A stretch of DNA of 7,616 nucleotides, taken from NCBI GenBank assembly GCA_937890875.1, contig CALAEB010000109.1, forward strand, positions 1-7,616. The letters are read 5' to 3'. This document shows, piece after piece, positions 1 to 5,382 of the stretch (its first letter is position 1; the number at the start of each line of letters is the position of its first letter). The notes under the pieces are model-generated. The model was not told where the DNA came from, did not search any database, and saw nothing but the letters and a program-made list of their open reading frames with translations. The DNA comes from an uncultured Anaerolineaceae bacterium. Its GTDB lineage: Bacteria; Chloroflexota; Anaerolineae; Anaerolineales; Anaerolineaceae. Made by a program: the position numbers and the translations under genes.

Positions 1-950
1 CGCTGGCCGAAGTCTCCGGAGTCAAACTGCCGGATATCAAAGCTGCCACCATCGGGTTTTCATTCGGTCCGCGATTGAACGCAGCCGGACGTTTAGAGAC
101 CGCGAAATTATCACTCGACCTCCTGTTAAGCAAAGATATGGAGCAGGCCCGGAAACTCGCCGCCAGCCTGGACGAACAAAACAGACTCCGGCAGGAATTG
201 ACCAAGCAAACGCAAGAGCAGGCGATCCGGATGATGGACCCGGAAGAAGTGCCGGAGCTGATTGCCGCCGCCGACCCCGCGTTCAATATGGGGGTAGTCG
301 GCCTGGCCGCTTCCAAACTGGCTGAAAAATATTACCGGCCGGCGGTTATCGGTGCGCGCGGAGAGGAATTTACGCGCGCCTCCTGCCGCAGCATCGCCGA
401 ATTCCATATCACACAGGCGTTGGATCAATGCGCGGATCTGCTGGACAGGCATGGCGGACATGCCATGGCGGCCGGATTCACCGTCAAAAACGAAAACTGG
501 CCGGAGCTGACCGGCCGTTTGCTGTCCATTGCCCGCCGCGAGCTGGCGGGTAAAACACTCCAGCCGGCCAAAATGGCGGACATGGAACTGCCGCCGGATT
601 ATTTCCGCGAGGATCTTTTGGCTCAGATCGCCGAGATGGAACCGTTCGGGTACGGCAACCCGGAAGCGGTCTTCATCCTGCGCGATTTGCAGATTAAAAG
701 CGCCCGTCCGGTCGGTGCGGACCAGGACCACCTACGGCTGTCCATGATCACCGGCAGCAATGCAATCCTGGACGGGATTGCCTTCCGGCAGGCATTCTGG
801 GCCAGACAGCTGCCGCCGCGGATCGATGTACTGTGTATGCTGGAGAAAAATACCTGGAAGGATAAAACAACGCTGCAGCTGAATGTGATCGATATCCGTC
901 CGGCCGAAAACCCGGAGCATAACAGAAATCCGGAAAATTCTCCCGAATAA
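1..950 (+). CDS. recJ: RecJ single-stranded-DNA exonuclease, C-terminal part (5' truncated by window edge)
   Basis: RecJ degrades single-stranded DNA 5'->3' in recombination and mismatch/base-excision repair in the cytoplasm. The frame is open from base 3 to TAA at 948-950, giving about 315 residues; the N-terminal DHH metal-binding motifs lie upstream of the window. Numbering from base 3, residues 22-30 read GPRLNAAGR, the RecJ signature closing the DHH domain. A charged helical linker follows, then the DHHA1 domain with GVVGLAASKL (97-106), RASCRSI (125-131, where many RecJs have a G-x-G-RS form) and the nucleic-acid-binding HGGHAMAAGF (150-159). The remainder, ending in LQLNVIDIRPAE, fits the C-terminal OB-fold. 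No frameshift is seen. The wording is most like Chloroflexota RecJ, a recollection rather than a search result. The gene converges on the next one across a shared terminator. Confidence 0.95.
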   Translation, partial: LAEVSGVKLPDIKAATIGFSFGPRLNAAGRLETAKLSLDLLLSKDMEQARKLAASLDEQNRLRQELTKQTQEQAIRMMDPEEVPELIAAADPAFNMGVVGLAASKLAEKYYRPAVIGARGEEFTRASCRSIAEFHITQALDQCADLLDRHGGHAMAAGFTVKNENWPELTGRLLSIARRELAGKTLQPAKMADMELPPDYFREDLLAQIAEMEPFGYGNPEAVFILRDLQIKSARPVGADQDHLRLSMITGSNAILDGIAFRQAFWARQLPPRIDVLCMLEKNTWKDKTTLQLNVIDIRPAENPEHNRNPENSPE

Positions 951-1027
951 AAAGGAAAACCGCGAATTTACCTTTTCGGCCATCCTTATGCCGACGCCCG
1001 GACATATTTCGAATCACCGGGGTTCAA

Positions 1028-1068
1028 CAATCAAAAAGCGCCGGGTTGAACCCGGCGCTTTTTGATTG
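1028..1068. terminator. Bidirectional intrinsic terminator between recJ and the glycosyltransferase
   Basis: An 18-bp perfect inverted repeat has arms at 1028-1045 and 1051-1068 and loop TTGAA. The core GCGCCGGG/CCCGGCGC is flanked by A5 on the left and T5 on the right, so either strand gives a GC stem followed by a U tract. It lies 77 bp after the recJ stop and 9 bp after the stop of the convergent glycosyltransferase, exactly where a shared terminator belongs. Confidence 0.93.
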
Positions 1069-1077
1069 AATCTATTT

Positions 1078-1761
1078 TCAATCGACAAAACGATATTTCA
1101 GCAAGGTCCAGACGGCGATAAAACCATCTTTCGCCTTGATCTTCTTTCCTTCGGAATAATAGCGGGGCGTAAATTCGATCGGCACTTCATAAATCCGGAA
1201 ACCGCGCTTCAATATTTTCGCCGTAAATTCCGGCTCAAAATCAAAACTGCGCGCGTGAAGCGGAATGTCCCGGATCATGGACACTTTGAAGAGCTTGTAC
1301 CCGGTCTCCATGTCCGACAGAATATTGTTGTACAGGATATTGGTCATAAAAGTGAGCAGTTTATTCGCGACCATATTCCAGAACAGAATCGGACGGCGTG
1401 CGCCGCCCAGAAAGCGCGAGCCATAAACAACATCCGCGATACCGTCTTCGATGGGTTTGATCAGCGCTGGTATCCAGCGCGGATCATATTCCAGGTCGGC
1501 ATCCTGAATGATCGCATATTCGCAGCGGGCATGCTGAATCCCTTTGCGCACGGCTGCGCCTTTTCCTTCATTCTTCTCGCTGGTGATAACGCGCACTTGC
1601 GGGTCATCGGCATACCCTTTCAGGATATCCTTGGTGCCATCCGTCGAACCGTCATCAACGACCAGGATTTCGGACGCCAGTTCCGTCGCCTTGACTCTGG
1701 AAATGATCTCCCGAAGCGTCTTTTCTTCGTTCAGAACGGGAATGATTATTTTTAAATCCAT
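1078..1761 (-). CDS. Family 2 glycosyltransferase, polyprenyl-phosphate sugar transferase (DPM1-like)
   Basis: Predicted to move a sugar from a nucleotide-sugar donor to an acceptor, most likely polyprenyl phosphate at the inner face of the membrane. This is known for the family; substrate is not readable here. The 227-residue GT-A domain shows IIIPVLNEEKTL at the N-terminus, DDGSTDGT (36-43), NEGKG (64-68), the metal-binding DAD in QDADLEYDP (86-94), GSRF (114-117) and DMETGYK (150-156). No C-terminal membrane helices follow, so it is the short soluble or peripheral form. ATG at 1761 is chosen over TTG at 1767 because AAAGG sits 7 bases before the ATG but only one base before the TTG. It lies alone, 115 bp downstream of fucU with its own probable promoter. 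Near the end, GKKIKAKDG lacks the Trp I usually expect after GKKI. Confidence 0.9.
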   Translation of the reverse strand: MDLKIIIPVLNEEKTLREIISRVKATELASEILVVDDGSTDGTKDILKGYADDPQVRVITSEKNEGKGAAVRKGIQHARCEYAIIQDADLEYDPRWIPALIKPIEDGIADVVYGSRFLGGARRPILFWNMVANKLLTFMTNILYNNILSDMETGYKLFKVSMIRDIPLHARSFDFEPEFTAKILKRGFRIYEVPIEFTPRYYSEGKKIKAKDGFIAVWTLLKYRFVD

Positions 1762-1794
1762 GAGCAAGCCTTTCTGTCAGTTCAAAGTGGCTTT

Positions 1795-1822
1795 AGTATA
1801 ACCGAAAAAGCGGCCTCTGCAA
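1795..1822 (-). promoter_or_regulatory. Probable sigma-70-type promoter of the glycosyltransferase gene, with a dyad over the -35
   Basis: On the minus strand TATACT (1800-1795) matches five of six bases of the -10 consensus. TTGCAG (1822-1817) lies 16 bp upstream as a weak -35. The -35 is part of the palindrome CTGCAAATTGCAG (1817-1829), so a repressor could bind there. Predicted start of transcription is about 25-30 bases before the ATG. Confidence 0.45.
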
Positions 1823-1876
1823 ATTGCAGGCGGGAATTCAAAATTTGCGCATCTTTCCCGAAATAAAAGCGCCGGA

Positions 1877-2308
1877 TCATTTGCCGATCACACCTTTTTT
1901 CAGGATCACGCATGCGTAAAGCGCCGTCTCGCCGGTCTGAACCGTCGCAAAGGCTTCCTTGCTGCGATCATAGAACGCAAACCGCTCCAGGAACGCGATC
2001 TTCGTCCCCGGCTCATGTTTCTCAACGATGGAACGGACATCCTGCCAAATCGGCGGATCCTCAGCCAGTGTGCCGGGCACAACCGACATCAGCGTGACCG
2101 GCGCCTCAACGAATGTATCCAGCGGCAGCAATCGCAGAATCGCATCCAGTATATCGGTCACCGCATGTCCGTCACAGCGCACGCAGCGCTTTCCCATCGT
2201 AGCTGCGGGGAAATTTGCGTCACCGATCACAATCTCGTCACCATGTCCCATTTCCGCCAGAATCTTCAATAATTCCGGCTGCAACAGCGGAGAAATCCCT
2301 TTTAACAT
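1877..2308 (-). CDS. fucU: RbsD/FucU-family sugar mutarotase (L-fucose mutarotase type)
   Basis: FucU-type proteins interconvert the anomers of L-fucose and related sugars in the cytoplasm, feeding isomerases or kinases. The 143-residue product closely follows E. coli FucU as I remember it (about 140 residues): MLKGISPLL start, PELLKILAEMGHGDEI with the catalytic-region His, DANFP, RFAFYDRSKEAF and ILKKGV. The frame is open further upstream, but ATG at 2308 is the start because AAAGGA lies 6 bases before it and the family begins with MLK. One oddity: FucU and RbsD normally have Tyr-x-Asn before the final strand (YGN in E. coli), and here it reads YAC, so the sugar-contacting Asn is Cys. No other fucose or ribose genes are in the window. 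Family assignment is firm; the precise sugar is not. Confidence 0.9.
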   Translation of the reverse strand: MLKGISPLLQPELLKILAEMGHGDEIVIGDANFPAATMGKRCVRCDGHAVTDILDAILRLLPLDTFVEAPVTLMSVVPGTLAEDPPIWQDVRSIVEKHEPGTKIAFLERFAFYDRSKEAFATVQTGETALYACVILKKGVIGK

Positions 2309-2376
2309 TTTGTATCCTTTCCCAGAACAATTCTTTGCGGTCGTCAATTCCGGAAATTCGAAAATTGGCTGAAATG

Positions 2377-2544
2377 TCAAAGCGTAAAATTTTCAGAAGG
2401 AGTTATTTGTTGTTCTATCTTAACAATTTGACTTTTGACATCCCAACCAAAGTCGGACGATCTTTTCGAATAAACAAGAACCGCATTACTGTTTCTTATT
2501 CTGGATTCCTGGCCGTTCATGCGTAGAACAGCCGGAACCTCCAT
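2377..2544 (-). CDS. Possible 55-residue protein of unknown function, or coding-like remnant
   Basis: From ATG at 2544 (or ATG at 2520) the minus strand is open to TGA at 2377-2379, giving 55 or 47 residues. The product starts MEVPAVLRMNGQ and contains SSDFGWDVKSQIVKIEQQ. Its composition is balanced and protein-like, without the Arg/Pro/Cys excess usual of shadow frames in this window. There is no good ribosome-binding site, only GGTAAG upstream. The opposite strand also holds a short frame (TTG 2410 to TAG 2526) with a better AGAAGGAG site, so the strand is ambiguous. The start region overlaps the inverted-repeat structure at 2516-2583. It could be a real small gene, the remnant of one, or part of a dispersed repeat. 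Confidence 0.2.
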   Translation of the reverse strand: MEVPAVLRMNGQESRIRNSNAVLVYSKRSSDFGWDVKSQIVKIEQQITPSENFTL

Positions 2545-2583
2545 CAATCTTACCATGAGTCTACGCGTGGAAGGCTCCGGCTA
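2516..2583. repeat. Two interlocked inverted repeats, pseudoknot or switch-like structure
   Basis: Stem A pairs 2516-2527 with 2560-2571: 12 continuous pairs, two of them G-U, with perfect core GCGTAGA/TCTACGC. Stem B pairs 2530-2536 with 2576-2582 (AGCCGGA/TCCGGCT) and continues inward with CCT/AGG and CCA/TGG, interrupted by one mismatch and one bulge. The order is A5'-B5'-A3'-B3', so the cores can form an H-type pseudoknot, while the full stems compete for 2568-2571. No U tract follows on either strand, so it is not a plain terminator. Confidence 0.55.
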
Positions 2584-2796
2584 AAATCCGGATTCTGAAA
2601 AAGTCATTCCGTACAATACCGGTCCATATTGGCGCCGGGAACATCCGGTTCGCCTTTTGCGAACGGAGAAATATCCGGGGCGTTTGTATGCTTTAAAAAG
2701 AACAAACAGTTTACAACCGGAACAAATTTCAAATTTACCGATACACTTTTTTGAAAAATACGTTACAATCAATCTATTCAACGTGCAGTTTAATTA
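2584..2796. other. Rest of the fucU-carD gap: no gene seen, minor hairpins
   Basis: No frame here is convincing on either strand. It holds a 10-bp palindrome at 2585-2594 (AATCCGGATT) and a hairpin at about 2645-2666, whose stem GTTCGC/GCGAAC (loop CTTTT) is extended by CC/GG around a bulge. The motif ATCCGG recurs at 2586, 2643 and 2673. It may be an upstream untranslated or regulatory region of the carD operon, but the best promoter lies after it. Base composition becomes AT-rich from about 2690. Confidence 0.4.
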
Positions 2797-2813
2797 TATA
2801 ACATAGTTATAAT
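2797..2813 (+). promoter_or_regulatory. Probable promoter -10 of the carD operon inside a dyad
   Basis: TATAAT at 2808-2813 is a perfect -10 hexamer, 45 bp before the chosen start codon. No good -35 is present at 16-18 bp spacing (GCAGTT at best). The palindrome TATAAC-ATA-GTTATA (2797-2811) overlaps the -10. A weak -35 with a dyad on the -10 suits a promoter controlled by a bound regulator; this is inference. Confidence 0.5.
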
Positions 2814-2858
2814 TTAACCATACTACACGCTATTTATATGAAACAAGGAAATTGGAAA

Positions 2859-3839
2859 ATGAACAAAGTCAATGACATTGTTTTGTACGGCACAGAAGGA
2901 GTTTGCACGATTACAGAAATTACGGAAAAGAAAATCGGTGCCAAGAGGCTGGAATACTATGCGCTGCAGCCCATTTTGGATAAGAACGCCACGATTTTCC
3001 TCCCTGTGCACAACGTGGAAACCTCCGGGAAACTGCGCCCGCTTCTTTCCGAAGAGGAAATATACGCGCTGATCCAAACAATACCGGATGAATGCACCAT
3101 TTGGATCGATGACGAGCCCTGCCGAAAAGAACGATACAAGGAGATTCTAGCCGAAGGAGACAGAACGATGCTGATCAGGTTAATAAAGACGCTCCAACTG
3201 CGCAGTCAGGAGCTCCGGGTAAAAGGGAAGAAACTTTATACGGCAGATGAACGATTGATGAAAGATGCAGAAAAAATACTTTGCGATGAGTTTACCTATG
3301 TTCTCAGCCTCAAACGTGAACAGGTCATCGCGTTAATCCATCAACAGATCGAAATTGGTCAAAGAAAGGAAAAGCCCTCAATGGTATTTAATCCTGGCGA
3401 TTACGTAATTTGTGCAGGCGGCGGCGTGTGGCATGTCACAGATATTGAAGGGGATGAAATCCGTCTGATCGAACATGGGAACGGCGCTGAAAAGCGTGTA
3501 TCCGCAGGTACCCGGGAGATCATACGCAAAATTGTGTCAAAGAAAGAAATCCTTGAAGCGATTGACCGCATCGGTTTTATCCCCGCCATACAGGCTCCGA
3601 ACAATAAAGTCCGCAGAGAGTTTTACGACGAAGCGATGGCAAAATACGATGAAATAGAATGGATCAAGGTCATCAAGTCGGTCTACTTACGGAAGCAGGC
3701 CGGACATCTGATGCCGTCGGAAGCCACGTATGGCGAAAAAGCGGAGGGTTTTCTGCACGGTGAAATATCGGTATTGCTGGGAATCCCCATCAACGAGGTG
3801 GAGAGTTATATCGATTCCGCCGTTTCGGATTCATGGTAA
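2859..3839 (+). CDS. Tandem CarD-family transcription regulator (two CarD modules in one chain)
   Basis: CarD/CdnL proteins bind the RNA polymerase beta subunit through an N-terminal Tudor-like domain and the upstream edge of the -10 through a helical C-domain, stabilising or tuning open complexes. The 326-residue product has two copies. Module 1 (about 3-164) has NDIVLYGTEGVC, FLPVHNVE, TIPDECTIWIDDE, LIRLIKTLQLR and a final helix pair ending EQVIALIHQQ, close to the long clostridial CarD. Module 2 (about 175-320) repeats the plan: PGDYVICAGGGVWHVTDI, REIIRKIVSKKEILEAIDRI, WIKVIKSVYLRK, and AEGFLHGEISVLLGIPINEV. The second Tudor-like part is shortened and lacks a matching PVxN strand; the Trp of the first helical region is not conserved. 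ATG 2859 is chosen over 2838 because AAGGA lies 9 bases before it. First gene of a probable three-gene operon. Confidence 0.85.
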   Translation: MNKVNDIVLYGTEGVCTITEITEKKIGAKRLEYYALQPILDKNATIFLPVHNVETSGKLRPLLSEEEIYALIQTIPDECTIWIDDEPCRKERYKEILAEGDRTMLIRLIKTLQLRSQELRVKGKKLYTADERLMKDAEKILCDEFTYVLSLKREQVIALIHQQIEIGQRKEKPSMVFNPGDYVICAGGGVWHVTDIEGDEIRLIEHGNGAEKRVSAGTREIIRKIVSKKEILEAIDRIGFIPAIQAPNNKVRREFYDEAMAKYDEIEWIKVIKSVYLRKQAGHLMPSEATYGEKAEGFLHGEISVLLGIPINEVESYIDSAVSDSW

Positions 3840-3894
3840 TTTAGGCAATATGCGCTCTTCATACAGCGATATTGCCGGAAGGAGGTGAGATCAA

Positions 3895-4095
3895 ATGAAA
3901 CGTGTCATCAGCGCATGCCAGGAACAGACGCATCAGTTTGAAACAGAGAAGGATTATCAGGATTATATCGTCAGTCTTGACCGGAAGCGTGTCAAGTACA
4001 AAATCGTTGATAAGCAAACCCAATCTGACAATACCGTTCTCGTAAAAATGATCAAAAGCTACAGCAATTATCCCGTCGCCGATTATCTGAAATAA
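3895..4095 (+). CDS. Small conserved-looking protein, paralogue A of the carD operon
   Basis: A 66-residue, charged, soluble protein without signal peptide or membrane segment; I do not recognise the family. It begins 55 bp after the carD stop behind a near-perfect ribosome-binding site (AGGAGGTGA, 6 bases before ATG), so it is very probably translated strongly. The layout is MKRVISACQEQT, a charged helical stretch DYQDYIVSLDRKRVKYKI, then VDKQTQSDNTVLVKMIKSYSN and the ending NYPVADYLK. The same layout recurs in the next gene: about 17 of the last 36 residues are identical, plus a shared start. The pattern helix, YKI strand, second strand, turn suggests a small alpha-beta fold. Function unknown; the position suggests cotranscription with the CarD protein. 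Confidence 0.85.
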   Translation: MKRVISACQEQTHQFETEKDYQDYIVSLDRKRVKYKIVDKQTQSDNTVLVKMIKSYSNYPVADYLK

Positions 4096-4132
4096 CTGCG
4101 CGGGAAACGAACAAGAAAGGGAGAAAATTCTC

Positions 4133-4375
4133 GTGAGACGCAAGATTTTATCCATCTGCCTGAATCAGACGCTGCATTTTCAGCTGAAGCCCGGCGTTCC
4201 GCATGACGTAGCCGTCAGAGAGGTCCAGGCAGAATATGAAGGCTATCAGATGTTGTTAAAACGCAATCGGACGAAGTATAAAATCATCGATGAAAAAATC
4301 CAGGACGACGGCTCGATTATCGTCAAAGTGAAAAAACAATTGAATAACTATGACGTAGGCGATTACCTGAATTAG
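4133..4375 (+). CDS. Small conserved-looking protein, paralogue B of the carD operon
   Basis: An 80-residue protein paralogous to the preceding one, starting at GTG 4133 with AAAGGGAG 9 bases upstream. It begins MRRKILSICLNQTLHF, against MKRVISACQEQTHQF in paralogue A. It then carries a 7-residue insertion around LKPGVPHDVAVREV, a helix AEYEGYQMLLKRNR, KYKIIDEKIQDDGSIIVKVKK and the ending NNYDVGDYLN. The shared core is Arg-x-Lys-Tyr-Lys-Ile, an Asp, Gln-x-Asp, Val-Lys, then Asn-Tyr-x-Val-x-Asp-Tyr-Leu. The pair looks like an old tandem duplication because DNA identity is low while key residues are kept. It is the last gene before the hairpin at 4405-4446. Function unknown; a protein-protein interaction or polymerase-associated role is speculation. 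Confidence 0.85.
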   Translation: MRRKILSICLNQTLHFQLKPGVPHDVAVREVQAEYEGYQMLLKRNRTKYKIIDEKIQDDGSIIVKVKKQLNNYDVGDYLN

Positions 4376-4404
4376 CTTTCGCGTTCCGATATCAGAAAAC
4401 ATCG

Positions 4405-4446
4405 GGAGCGGTATGCGCGATATGAAAAAATCGTACATACCGCTCC
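4405..4446 (+). terminator. Long hairpin ending the carD operon, probable terminator
   Basis: Arms GGAGCGGTATG (4405-4415) and its exact complement (4436-4446) give 11 perfect pairs. After a C-A mismatch, five more (one G-U) pair 4417-4421 with 4430-4434 around an 8-base loop. It starts 29 bp after the last stop codon. The tail GTCTTTAA is short in T, so termination could be partial or the hairpin may mainly protect the 3' end. Confidence 0.65.
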
Positions 4447-4757
4447 GTCTTTAACAGGCCAAGGTAACAACAAACTTTTCATTTATCCAAAAAGAATCCC
4501 CATTTTTTGAATCGCCGGGATCAAAGGGCATTTTGATTTTTATGCCAATTTGGTTTACGATAGAAGCAGGAAGACAATTGCCGGGAAAGGCAAAGGCAAC
4601 CGATGGCGGGCGCGAGATACTACATGAAAAATCAGAATCGGCACCCGTCATTCCAATAAGTCGAAATATGAAAAAGGATCTCTGCGGTTCTGCAGTTTTT
4701 TCCCGAAAGCGGTCCGCTTATTTTGAATTCCCCGTCATCCGATCATGAGGTGAATTT
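4447..4757. other. Gap upstream of the HEAT gene: no convincing gene
   Basis: Two short frames (+ 4533-4748 and - 4451-4651) lack ribosome-binding sites and recognisable motifs. A small hairpin CTGC/GCAG (4682-4695) followed by six T (4696-4701) could be a weak + strand terminator for an unseen short transcript. The repeated palindromic element at 4705-4732 lies just before the HEAT gene. No clear -10 box for that gene could be found. Confidence 0.4.
4705..4732 (+). repeat. Copy 1 of a 28-bp intergenic element with palindrome AAGCGGTCCGCTT
   Basis: Bases 4705-4732 match 5316-5343 at 24 of 28 positions. The copy contains a perfect 6+1+6 palindrome, AAGCGGTCCGCTT, followed by ATTTTGAATTCCC. 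It lies 25 bp before the start of the HEAT-repeat gene. The last 13 bases occur exactly on the minus strand at 1844-1832, upstream of the glycosyltransferase. A regulator site or a dispersed repeat are both possible. Confidence 0.6.
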
Positions 4758-5279
4758 TTGGCCAACTCAATATCAGAGAAATTAAAAGGCGGTGATTTGC
4801 GGTCGATCGGCAAGGCGAACCAGGTTACGGAAGCGGTTCGGACCCAGGCTGAATTTGACGAACTTTTTTATGCTTTGCACTCGGACGAGCGCATCGTGAC
4901 CATGCGAGCGGCGGACGCAATTGAAAAGATCACACAAAGCCGCCCTGAATTTCTTACCGGTCATAAAAAAGAGCTCCTTAATTTTCTCGGTTCTGAGATG
5001 AATATTGAGTTGAAATGGCATCTGGCACTGCTGATGCCGCGCCTTTCCTGGGAAAAAACCGAATTGGCCGTTGTCTGGAGCGCGTTGAAAACGTGGGCCG
5101 CCGACAAAACAGAAAGTAAAATTGTCAGGGCCAATTCCATTCAGGCTTTATGTGAATTATCCGAACGAAATGTTGAGCATCGGCAGGAATTCGAAACCAT
5201 TCTGCATAAAATCGGGGAAGAAAACGTCCCTTCTCTCAACGCGAGGATTCGCCAGTTCAGAAAAAAAGCAGGCACATAA
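4758..5279 (+). CDS. Small HEAT-repeat-like protein
   Basis: A 173-residue all-helical protein of the HEAT/armadillo type, expected to act as a cytoplasmic protein-binding scaffold; no catalytic motif is present. The N-terminus MANSISEKLKGGDLRSIGKANQV matches a recurrent small HEAT family with a GDLRSxGxxNxV start. The helical repeats then read FDELFYALHSDERIVTMRAADAIEKI (34-58), a second around KKELLNFLGSEMNIELKWHLALLMPRL (70-96), a third around WSALKTWAADKTESKIVRANSIQALCEL (107-134), and a final pair 141-170. TTG at 4758 is the start: GAGG ends 7 bases upstream and no in-frame ATG fits the family start. A stop-bounded ATG-AGG-TGA minicistron overlaps the ribosome-binding site. It appears monocistronic; its partner is unknown. 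Confidence 0.85.
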   Translation: MANSISEKLKGGDLRSIGKANQVTEAVRTQAEFDELFYALHSDERIVTMRAADAIEKITQSRPEFLTGHKKELLNFLGSEMNIELKWHLALLMPRLSWEKTELAVVWSALKTWAADKTESKIVRANSIQALCELSERNVEHRQEFETILHKIGEENVPSLNARIRQFRKKAGT

Positions 5280-5315
5280 AACCATCATACGACAGTAATT
5301 CGAATTTTTATGCTT

Positions 5316-5343
5316 GAAAGCGGTCCGTTTACTTCGAATTGCC
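5316..5343 (+). repeat. Copy 2 of the 28-bp intergenic element
   Basis: This copy differs from 4705-4732 at four positions. One change weakens the palindrome to AAGCGGTCCGTTT, and another turns TTTTGAATT into TTCGAATT. It ends 4 bp before the -10 hexamer of the acetyltransferase gene, so it occupies the -35 and upstream positions of that promoter. Confidence 0.6.
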
Positions 5344-5347
5344 GACG

Positions 5348-5353
5348 TATAAT
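5348..5353 (+). promoter_or_regulatory. -10 hexamer of the acetyltransferase gene
   Basis: TATAAT matches the consensus perfectly. The place of the -35 is taken by the repeated element at 5316-5343 (CCGTTT or TCCGTT at the right spacing), which is a poor -35. The predicted transcript starts near 5360, leaving a short leader of about 25 bases without a clear Shine-Dalgarno sequence. Confidence 0.5.
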
Positions 5354-5382
5354 GAAAACCAAAGGCATTAAAAAAGCGTGGT

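Noticed and set aside
126..731. 201-codon minus-strand frame opposite recJ
   Set aside because: It is the antisense shadow of a clear RecJ frame and has no family resemblance.
1066..1755. 229-codon plus-strand frame opposite the glycosyltransferase
   Set aside because: The minus frame carries all GT2 motifs. The plus frame starts inside the terminator tail and has no recognisable domain.
2028..2372. Several plus-strand frames opposite fucU
   Set aside because: Serine- and arginine-rich shadows without ribosome-binding sites; the FucU frame is unambiguous.
2371..2440. ATGTCAAA / TTTGACAT arms and TTGACA boxes as a promoter for fucU
   Set aside because: TTGACA on the minus strand (2381-2376) has no acceptable -10 at 16-18 bp, and the arms are too far apart for a confident operator.
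2581..2781. 66-codon minus-strand frame in the fucU-carD gap
   Set aside because: TTG start without a ribosome-binding site, a basic and cysteine-rich composition and no family signal.
4451..4651. 66-codon minus-strand frame whose end looks somewhat protein-like
   Set aside because: The last 35 residues have plausible composition, but there is no ribosome-binding site, no recognisable motif, and the first half looks random. A decayed gene fragment cannot be excluded.
4682..4701. Small hairpin plus six T as a terminator
   Set aside because: The stem has only 4-5 pairs and no gene precedes it, so it is noted in the gap description but not called.
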